Assembly: GCA_905221085.1 (NCBI GenBank)
Contig: CAJNBT010000005.1
Coordinates: forward strand, 1 to 64,000
Length of the DNA stretch: 64,000 nt
Source: a bacterium
GTDB lineage: Bacteria; Bacillota; Bacilli; Lactobacillales; Streptococcaceae
Direction of reading: 5' to 3'
The notes under the pieces are model-generated. The model was not told the DNA's origin, ran no database searches, and saw only the letters and a list, made by a program, of their open reading frames with translations. Position numbers and translations under genes: made by a program. Positions 57,637-64,000 of the stretch are shown here, piece after piece (position 1 is the first letter of the stretch; every line of letters begins with the position of its first letter).

Positions 57637-58911
57637 CTACTCCCCCTTCAATGCTTCAAATTTTGCTTTCATGGTTGGATTTTTTCGAGTCAATTTTTTG
57701 ACTGAAACATCTTCCAATTTATTGTTTGCAAGGCGAAGTTGGTTTTCAGATGTTGTCAGAAACTTCTTAACCTCTTCCATGCGTTTGATAGCCTTGTCAA
57801 TTTCATCGATAGCTTTGCCAAAGTTAGTCGAAGCTGAGTTATAGTTCTTAGCAAAGGCCTGTTTAAAGGCGTCCAAATCTTCCTCAAAATGAGTGATATC
57901 AATGTTTTGTTCACGGACAAGTGCCAACTCCTGCTTGTATTTAAGAGAATTAAGCGCTGCATTACGCAAGAGCCCAATCAACTGAATAAAGAACTGTGGA
58001 CGAACCACATACATCTTTTCATACTCGTGGCTGACGTCAACAATCCCTGTATTAAAGTAGTCATTATCAGCCTCAAGCATGGTCACCAAAACCGCATACT
58101 CACAGTTCTTCTCCCTACGGTCCTTGTCCAATTCCTTGTAAAAATCTGCATTCTTGTGCTTCTTCTCTGTTCCATCTGCTTCATTTTTCATCTCAAACAT
58201 AATGGAGATAATCTCTACTCCATTTTCATCACATTCACGGAAGATAAAGTCTCCTTTAGAACCACGCGCAGAAACCTTGTTATCCTTCTCAAAGTAAGCA
58301 TTTGGAAAGGCAAAACTGCGGACCTTGTTAAACTCACTTTCCGCATAGTGTTCCAGGCTTTCCCCAATCGCTTTTGTAGATTGTTGAGCCTTAAAATTCT
58401 TATAAAACTCGACTTGTTCACTCGCTGCTTTGAGCTGTGCTTCATAGTTTTGTTTAACAGAAGCAAGAGAGAGTTCGTTTTCTTTTTCTTGCAAGAGGAG
58501 CTGATTTTTAACCTGGTCTCGTTCTTTTTCTAGGTCAGAAAGGGTCTTTTGTAGTTGATTTTCATGTTCCAAACGCAAGGTCGCCAACTGGTTTTCCAAG
58601 GCCTGTATTTCCTTATCCTTTGCTAATAAAGCCTCATGGCTTGTCTGTTCAACCTCTTTTTTGGCCAATTCTTTTTCTGTATCAAAGTTTTGGATTTGAC
58701 TCTGTAATTGAGCAATTTCTTTGTCTTTTTGAGCCAGTTTAGACTGTTGTTCATTCATGGCCTTTTGCTCAGCCAAAGCCAGTTCCTGCTTCATCCGATC
58801 ATGTAGTTCCTTATCAAACTCTGCTGTTCTCACTTGAGACAGAAGTTCAGCATACTGACTTTCATTTACTGTAAATACTTCCCCACAGTTGGGGCATTTG
58901 ATTTCGTTCAT
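57637..58911 (-). CDS. DUF2130 protein with zinc ribbon and coiled coil
   Basis: 424 aa. N-terminal single CPNCG knuckle (half of a zinc ribbon), long charged coiled coil (~30-180, rich in KEIAQLQ and EKERDQ), then the conserved DUF2130 domain (~190-400) with KGDFIFRECDENGVEI and FEMKNEADG. The ...E(M/K)K pattern after a D recalls PD-(D/E)XK nuclease cores, so a nuclease role is possible but unproven. AAAGGA before the ATG. Confidence 0.8.
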   Translation of the reverse strand: MNEIKCPNCGEVFTVNESQYAELLSQVRTAEFDKELHDRMKQELALAEQKAMNEQQSKLAQKDKEIAQLQSQIQNFDTEKELAKKEVEQTSHEALLAKDKEIQALENQLATLRLEHENQLQKTLSDLEKERDQVKNQLLLQEKENELSLASVKQNYEAQLKAASEQVEFYKNFKAQQSTKAIGESLEHYAESEFNKVRSFAFPNAYFEKDNKVSARGSKGDFIFRECDENGVEIISIMFEMKNEADGTEKKHKNADFYKELDKDRREKNCEYAVLVTMLEADNDYFNTGIVDVSHEYEKMYVVRPQFFIQLIGLLRNAALNSLKYKQELALVREQNIDITHFEEDLDAFKQAFAKNYNSASTNFGKAIDEIDKAIKRMEEVKKFLTTSENQLRLANNKLEDVSVKKLTRKNPTMKAKFEALKGE

Positions 58912-58965
58912 ATCGTTCCTCTTTCTAGACTTCTTTAACCATTATATCATGCCTGAGGGAAAATC

Positions 58966-58993
58966 AAAAACAGTGAGTCGAAACCCACTGTTT
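58966..58993 (-). terminator. Terminator of metY
   Basis: AAACAGTG / CACTGTTT stem with a 10-nt loop and continuing T on the - strand. Confidence 0.7.
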
Positions 58994-59006
58994 ATCTTCT
59001 TTTTCT

Positions 59007-60287
59007 TTAAATTTTTTCCAAGGCCAAGCGCAAGTCTTCAATCAAATCTTCTACATTTTCAAGACCGATAGACAAGCGGATTTGGTTTGGTGTGACTCCT
59101 GCTGATTCTAGGTCTTTTTCTGACAATTGACCGTGAGTGGTTGTTGCTGGATGGACAACAAGCGATTTAGCATCTGCCACATTTGCAAGGTCAGAGAAGA
59201 TTTCCAAATTATCAATAACCTTGCGTGCTTCTTCCTCCCCACCTTTGACATGGAAGGTAAAGATGGAACCCACACCTTTTGGTAAATATTTCTCAGCCAA
59301 GGCATGGTATGGACTATCTGCTAGTTTTGGATAATTGACCTTTTCTACCTTAGGATGGTTGACAAGGAAATCAACAATTTTCTCTGCATTTTGCACATGA
59401 CGTTCTACACGAAGAGAAAGGGTTTCAAGTCCTTGAAGCAAGAGGAAGGCATTAAATGGTGACAAGGCTGCACCTGTATCACGGAGCAATTGAACACGGA
59501 CAGCGATAATAAAGGCTGCTGCACCTACATCACGAGTATAGCTCAAATTGTGGTAGCTTGGGTCTTCCTCAACAAATTGAGGGAATTTTCCTGAAGCTGC
59601 CCAGTCAAAACGCCCACTATCAACGATCACTCCACCAATAGTTGTACCATGCCCACCGATAAATTTAGTCGCAGAGTGAATGGCAATATCAACACCGTGA
59701 GAGAAGACGTTAATCAAATAAGGTGTGGCAAAGGTATTGTCCGAAACGAGAGGAATCTGGTGTTTATGCGCAATCTCAGCCAATTTTTCCAAGTCAGGAA
59801 TGTTAATCAGGGGATTCCCCAAGGTTTCAATCAAGACAAGCTTGGTATTGTCACCGATAGCTGCTTCCACTTCTTCCAAATTATCTACATCCACAAAGGT
59901 TGTTGTAATACCATAGCGAGGAAGTGTTTCTTTCAAAAGATTGAAGGTCCCACCGTAAATAGTTGATGCTGCCACCACGTGGTCACCAGCATGGGCAAGA
60001 GCCAAAATCGTATAAGTCACTGCAGCCATACCTGATGCTGTTGCAAGAGCTCCAACACCACCTTCAAGGGCAGCAATTCTTTCTTCAAAAGCTGCTGTTG
60101 TAGGATTTGTGATACGAGTATAGATATTACCTGGTTTTCTCAAGGCAAACAGATCAGCACCTTCCTGCGTATCATCAAAAACAAAGGATGTTGTTTGATA
60201 AATCGGAACTGCACGAGACTTGGTAGCTAGATCCACAACTTGACCAGCATGTAGTTGCAGAGTTTCAAATTTAAAATCACGAGTCAT
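59007..60287 (-). CDS. metY: O-acetylhomoserine sulfhydrylase / cysteine synthase-like (MetY)
   Basis: 426-aa PLP enzyme of the Cys/Met metabolism family. The PLP lysine lies in AIHSATKFIGGHG. Length and the N-terminal FETLQLHAGQ fit O-acetylhomoserine aminocarboxypropyltransferase, which makes homocysteine from sulfide. It stands alone behind its own promoter (60319-60347). Confidence 0.9.
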   Translation of the reverse strand: MTRDFKFETLQLHAGQVVDLATKSRAVPIYQTTSFVFDDTQEGADLFALRKPGNIYTRITNPTTAAFEERIAALEGGVGALATASGMAAVTYTILALAHAGDHVVAASTIYGGTFNLLKETLPRYGITTTFVDVDNLEEVEAAIGDNTKLVLIETLGNPLINIPDLEKLAEIAHKHQIPLVSDNTFATPYLINVFSHGVDIAIHSATKFIGGHGTTIGGVIVDSGRFDWAASGKFPQFVEEDPSYHNLSYTRDVGAAAFIIAVRVQLLRDTGAALSPFNAFLLLQGLETLSLRVERHVQNAEKIVDFLVNHPKVEKVNYPKLADSPYHALAEKYLPKGVGSIFTFHVKGGEEEARKVIDNLEIFSDLANVADAKSLVVHPATTTHGQLSEKDLESAGVTPNQIRLSIGLENVEDLIEDLRLALEKI

Positions 60288-60318
60288 AAGGCGACCTCCA
60301 TATAGTTTGATTAAGAAT

Positions 60319-60347
60319 ATTGTATCACCTTAAGTTATAGTTTACAA
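60319..60347 (-). promoter_or_regulatory. metY promoter
   Basis: On the - strand: TTGTAA (60342-60347), 17-bp spacer, TACAAT (60319-60324), ~30 bp before the start codon. Confidence 0.6.
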
Positions 60348-60395
60348 ATATCAGTTTTCTATATTTTGATATAAGAATTAACTATTACCTTATTT

Positions 60396-60426
60396 TAAAA
60401 ACGAAAAAGGCACGATTCAATCGTGC
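60396..60426 (-). terminator. Terminator of the formate/nitrite channel gene
   Basis: GCACGAT / ATCGTGC stem with a 3-nt loop, followed by CTTTTTCGTTTTT on the - strand. Confidence 0.8.
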
Positions 60427-60434
60427 TCAGTTTC

Positions 60435-61232
60435 TTAATCTACATAAGTATCTTCGTTTTTATTGAGGAAGGCATATGGAAGACCCATCAAGAGACCACC
60501 GCCAATCAAGTTTCCAACGAAGGTTACACCCCAGTGACGAAGCATATTTCCAACACCGAAGTTAGCAATTGAATCCGCAGCGACACTGAATTTTACAATC
60601 GCGAAAGAAGCAAAGTTCGCAGCAATGTGCTCGTTTGTTAAGAATACAAACATGTAAATCGCTGACAACACAAGCCAAAGTTTGGCTCCACCGTCTTTGA
60701 CCAAAACAAATGAAAGAATCGCAATATTTACGAAAATATTTGCTAAAATACCTTCAAGTAAGACTAGCTCGTTGGAACGGCCTAACTTCATCTCTACAAC
60801 CCCAGAGATAAAACTATCATGAGTCAGATTTGCATAGGCTGCTGAGTGGGCAAAGCCCCAACCTGCTATTAAAGCTCCGATAAGATTGAACAAGGTACAG
60901 TAAAGCAAAATCTCAGCTGTTTTTCTCCAAGAGATTTTTTTCAAGAAACTACCTGCAGTCAAGAACATCATATTTGATGTTACCAACTCGGCATTCAAGA
61001 AAACAATGTAGGCCAATCCCCAAGCAAAGACAAATGGGAAGAGGAAACGTCCACTACCTGGTGCAATTTTATTAATCAAATCAGCCCCAACTGCACCAGC
61101 AGCTGTACTGAAGGTTAAAAATGCACCTGCAAACATAGCACGAATCGCATACTTAAATTTGCTTTGACTATAAAGACTTTCTTTCTTCTTACAAGCAAAT
61201 TCAATCTTTGAGATAAATTCTGAAGAAACCAT
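60435..61232 (-). CDS. Formate/nitrite transporter family channel
   Basis: 265 aa with six membrane helices and the FNT pattern (GRSNELVLLEGILANIFVNIA; FLTNEHIAANF near the second half, including the conserved pore region). FNT proteins pass formate, nitrite or related anions. Formate export would suit a mixed-acid streptococcus with pyruvate formate-lyase; the substrate is inferred. Monocistronic with its own terminator. Confidence 0.88.
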   Translation of the reverse strand: MVSSEFISKIEFACKKKESLYSQSKFKYAIRAMFAGAFLTFSTAAGAVGADLINKIAPGSGRFLFPFVFAWGLAYIVFLNAELVTSNMMFLTAGSFLKKISWRKTAEILLYCTLFNLIGALIAGWGFAHSAAYANLTHDSFISGVVEMKLGRSNELVLLEGILANIFVNIAILSFVLVKDGGAKLWLVLSAIYMFVFLTNEHIAANFASFAIVKFSVAADSIANFGVGNMLRHWGVTFVGNLIGGGLLMGLPYAFLNKNEDTYVD

Positions 61233-61336
61233 AATAAACTCCTAAAAATTTTTTATATGATAATTATATCACAAACTTTAGAATTAAGGAAGCGTTTTCT
61301 GTACTTCATAACAGTTTATTTTGAAACTCAATCTAT

Positions 61337-61371
61337 AAAAAAATCAGTAAAACCTAAGATTTTACTGATTT
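61337..61371 (-). terminator. Terminator of gyrA-srtA
   Basis: AAATCAGTAAAA / TTTTACTGATT stem with a 7-nt loop and seven T on the - strand. Confidence 0.8.
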
Positions 61372-61375
61372 ATCT

Positions 61376-62119
61376 TTAATAACGTTGCTTATATGGTTGA
61401 TTGAAAGCTGTTAGAATTTCTTCAGGTGTTTGTGAATAGTCTTTTGTTTCTTTCAAATCACCTTTTACAATAATCCGCTCTGTCGCATCATAGTCCACAC
61501 AAGTTACAAGTGTAATCTCATCAACACCACTACGGTCATCAATCTCATCCACACGATCTGGTGTTACATGCTTGACCTCATGAATGACATAGGTATAAAC
61601 CTTATCCTTATCAGTTAGATAAATTTTCATCCCATTTTTAGCACGTGATAATGGAGAAAATAGCATCTGACTGGCATTTTCCGCCGTGAAGATATGATGG
61701 CTCGCAAGTGAATAGTTTCCTTTCCCCATCACTTGGTCACGCTTCATCGTACCAGCTCCATAGAAGAGATTGACATTATCAAGACCTTTAAAAATAGGTA
61801 AGTTAATTTCTACTTCAGGAATAGCAATCCCACCAATAACTGGTAATTTTTGCGAATTCCATTGTGAGGATAAGACAGCTTCTGATGAAATGGCTTTTAC
61901 TGAGTCAAAGTCAAAATTACCTTCTGTATCTTGATTTTCTTCCAATTTTTCTTTTGATACCTGGCTAACTTGATACTTGTTAGTATTCCAAACCATAAAG
62001 ATATCACGAATTTTTGAATTAAAGATTAATACCAGTGACAAGAGGATTAAGAATCCTGCCAAGACATTGATTAGTAGATTTTTACGATTTGTTTTCTTTT
62101 TGTTCTTTTTATGAGACAT
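61376..62119 (-). CDS. srtA: Sortase A
   Basis: 247-aa class A transpeptidase that anchors LPxTG proteins to the cell wall; surface proteins of the IgA1-protease type at the left end of this window are typical clients. N-terminal Lys-rich tail and one membrane helix (~14-34), catalytic His141 (ASHHIF), Cys207 (TLVTCVD) and Arg215. The ATG overlaps the gyrA stop by 1 bp, so it is expressed with gyrase. Confidence 0.97.
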   Translation of the reverse strand: MSHKKNKKKTNRKNLLINVLAGFLILLSLVLIFNSKIRDIFMVWNTNKYQVSQVSKEKLEENQDTEGNFDFDSVKAISSEAVLSSQWNSQKLPVIGGIAIPEVEINLPIFKGLDNVNLFYGAGTMKRDQVMGKGNYSLASHHIFTAENASQMLFSPLSRAKNGMKIYLTDKDKVYTYVIHEVKHVTPDRVDEIDDRSGVDEITLVTCVDYDATERIIVKGDLKETKDYSQTPEEILTAFNQPYKQRY

Positions 62120-64000
62120 TATGCTTCACCTTCTATTTCGTTTTCTGTCCCAACTTCTTCTTTTTCTGACGCTGCTACCGTTGTAAAGGTTACAATTTTG
62201 GCATCTTGATCCAGGCGCATCACTTTAACTCCCATAGTTGAGCGCCCTGTTTGTGAAATATTGGCAACGTTGGTTCGAATCATGACACCTGTATCAGTGA
62301 TAATCATCAAATCTTCATCACCTTTAACAGTCAAAAGACCTGATAGAGGACCATTTTTTTCAGCTACATTAGCCGTCTTCATCCCTTTACCACCACGACC
62401 TTTTGTTGGATATTCAGTCGCAACTGTGCGCTTCCCATATCCTTTTTCTGTGATGATAAGAACCTCGTCCTGGTCTGTGATCACACTAGCACCAACAACT
62501 GTATCCCCCTCACGAAGATTGACTCCTTTGACACCAGTAGCGATACGACTCATTCCCCTAACAGCTGATTGATTAAAGCGAACTGCATAACCAAACTTGG
62601 TACCAATGATAATATCCGTATCTTCTTCCGTCAACAAGACATTAATCAACTCATCTTCATCCTTGAGGTTCAATGCTTTAAGTCCATTTTGACGAATATT
62701 AGCAAACTCCTTAACGCTGGTTCTCTTCACAATACCATGACGAGTTGTGAAGAAGAGATAAGCGTCATCGCTACGTTCAGATTCAACATTGATGATGGTC
62801 TGAATGCTCTCACCTTCATCCAATTTCAAAAGATTGACAATTGGCAATCCCTTGGCAGTACGGCCATACTCAGGAATTTCATATCCTTTCAGGCGATAGA
62901 CACGACCTTTATTTGTGAAGAAGAGCAGGTGATCATGGGTGCTGGTTGAAACTAACTCTCGAACAAAATCGTCATCCTTAACGCCTGTTCCTTGAACACC
63001 ACGACCTCCACGTTTTTGAGCAGTAAATTCACCCTGATCTAGACGTTTAATGTATCCTTTGTTAGAAAGAGTGATCAAGACATCCGATTCTTCAATCAAG
63101 TCCTCATCTTCGAGGCTTAAGACTTCACCAACCATCAATTCAGTACGGCGTTGGTCGCCAAACTTACGCTTGACTTCGTCTAATTCATCTTTAATGATTT
63201 GAGAAACACGATCTGGTTTAGCAAGAACATCTGCTAAATCTGCAATCAGAGCCAAGAGGTCATCATACTCAGACTGAATCTTATCACGTTCCAAACCTGT
63301 CAAACGACGAAGACGCATATCAAGGATAGCTTGACTTTGACGTTCAGAAAGCTTAAACTTGCTCATCAACTCAGCTTGTGCTTCCGCATCCGTTTCACTA
63401 GCACGGATGATACGAATCACTTCATCGATATGGTCTAGTGCAATCAAGAGACCTTCTAAGATATGAGCACGCGCTTCTGCTTTTTCCTTATCAAAACGAG
63501 TACGACGAACAACCACTTCTTTTTGGTGCTCAATATAAGCATCCAAAATCTGACGAAGGGACAAAATCTTCGGTACCCCATTTTGGATTGCAAGCATATT
63601 GAAACCAAAGTTGGTTTGCATCTGGGTCATCTTGAAGAGGTTATTGAGGATAACATTGGCTGAGGCATCGCGCTTGACTTCAATAACAAATCGAACCCCT
63701 TCACGGTTTGATTCATCACGTACTGCTGTAATTCCCTCAATACGCTTTTCCTGAACCAAACGAACAATATGCTCATGCACCTTAGTTTTATTGACCATAT
63801 AAGGAAATTCTGTTACAACGATGCGCTCACGGCCTGTCTTAGTTTCTTCGATTTCAGTACGAGAACGAAGAACAATCGAACCTTTACCTGTTTCGTAAGC
63901 CTTATGGATACCTGATTTCCCCATAACAAGGGCACCAGTTGGAAAATCTGGCCCAGGCAAGACTTCCATCAAATCCTTAGTGGTCACTTCAGGATTATCC
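62119..64000 (-). CDS. gyrA: DNA gyrase subunit A, N-terminus outside window
   Basis: The frame runs open past base 64000, so ~626 C-terminal codons are visible; the quinolone-resistance region and the catalytic Tyr lie beyond the edge. The visible part starts in the breakage-reunion domain (DLMEVLPGPDFPTG), continues through the coiled-coil gate and ends with the six-bladed beta-pinwheel. The GyrA-box QKRGGRGVQG identifies gyrase and excludes ParC. Apparent starts inside the window are internal. The acidic tail (EEVGTENEIEGEA) is followed directly by srtA. Confidence 0.98.
   Translation of the reverse strand, partial: DNPEVTTKDLMEVLPGPDFPTGALVMGKSGIHKAYETGKGSIVLRSRTEIEETKTGRERIVVTEFPYMVNKTKVHEHIVRLVQEKRIEGITAVRDESNREGVRFVIEVKRDASANVILNNLFKMTQMQTNFGFNMLAIQNGVPKILSLRQILDAYIEHQKEVVVRRTRFDKEKAEARAHILEGLLIALDHIDEVIRIIRASETDAEAQAELMSKFKLSERQSQAILDMRLRRLTGLERDKIQSEYDDLLALIADLADVLAKPDRVSQIIKDELDEVKRKFGDQRRTELMVGEVLSLEDEDLIEESDVLITLSNKGYIKRLDQGEFTAQKRGGRGVQGTGVKDDDFVRELVSTSTHDHLLFFTNKGRVYRLKGYEIPEYGRTAKGLPIVNLLKLDEGESIQTIINVESERSDDAYLFFTTRHGIVKRTSVKEFANIRQNGLKALNLKDEDELINVLLTEEDTDIIIGTKFGYAVRFNQSAVRGMSRIATGVKGVNLREGDTVVGASVITDQDEVLIITEKGYGKRTVATEYPTKGRGGKGMKTANVAEKNGPLSGLLTVKGDEDLMIITDTGVMIRTNVANISQTGRSTMGVKVMRLDQDAKIVTFTTVAASEKEEVGTENEIEGEA

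Noticed and set aside
57889..58533. 214-aa ORF opposite the DUF2130 gene
   Set aside because: Antisense shadow of the coiled-coil coding region; its hydrophobic composition is the complement of Lys/Glu codons.

Overview
The window is a chromosomal segment of a mitis-group Streptococcus (S. mitis / S. oralis / S. pneumoniae relatives). Low-GC coding, the gene order IgA1 protease - rbgA - rnhB - ClC - xerS - lplA - pdh - pyrC - mutX - ung - HAD - pts - nrd - lac - lepA - recN - xseA - udk - truB - srtA - gyrA, and a BOX-like repeat all match that group as I remember it. The pneumococcal histidine-triad (pht) genes that I recall next to ptsI are absent and a dihydroxyacetone (dha) cluster lies there instead. 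This favours a commensal mitis-group species, but I cannot name one.

Replication terminus (1-9.7 kb): the 3' part of a secreted zinc metalloprotease (IgA1 protease type) with 17-residue repeats is followed by rbgA-rnhB-ClC on the + strand. Then come a degraded small membrane-protein gene, a dif site of the dif-SL type and the single recombinase gene xerS. The right end of dif supplies the -35 box of the xerS promoter. Left of dif the genes read rightward and right of it they mostly read leftward, as expected where the two replication forks meet.

Pyruvate dehydrogenase and nucleotide genes (9.7-20.8 kb, - strand): pdhA-pdhB-pdhC-lpdA-lplA runs from a consensus promoter. The lipoyl domain sits on E3, not on E2. 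A 523-bp gap between pdhB and pdhC is filled with two kinds of hairpin-rich tandem repeat. MATE pump, pyrC, mutX, ung and a YjjG-type nucleotidase follow.

Accessory region (20.8-28.7 kb): two membrane-protein genes are bracketed by a ~45-bp direct repeat of the 5' end of the nucleotidase gene. dhaKLM diverges from dhaS-dhaQ, with a DhaS operator and a cre site between them. A DfsB/DUF1706 gene is frameshifted in an A7 run.

Sugar and deoxyribonucleotide metabolism (28.7-47.8 kb): ptsH-ptsI; nrdH-nrdE-small coiled-coil gene-nrdF; then a complete lactose/galactose tagatose-6-phosphate system: lacR, lacABCD, the LacT antiterminator with its RNA target and terminator, lacFE, lacG, lacX and a galactitol-family PTS (gatABC). 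The lacE-lacG gap holds two more copies of the structured ~125-bp repeat found at pdh.

Housekeeping (47.8-64 kb, - strand): lepA; the block xseA-xseB-ispA-tlyA-argR-recN-phosphatase; udk; truB; a DUF2130 protein; metY; a formate/nitrite channel; srtA; and the 3' part of gyrA, cut by the window end.

The most interesting signal is the ~125-bp repeat with three hairpins whose stems differ between copies by paired, compensating changes while loops and linkers are conserved. I do not recognise it as BOX, RUP or SPRITE.
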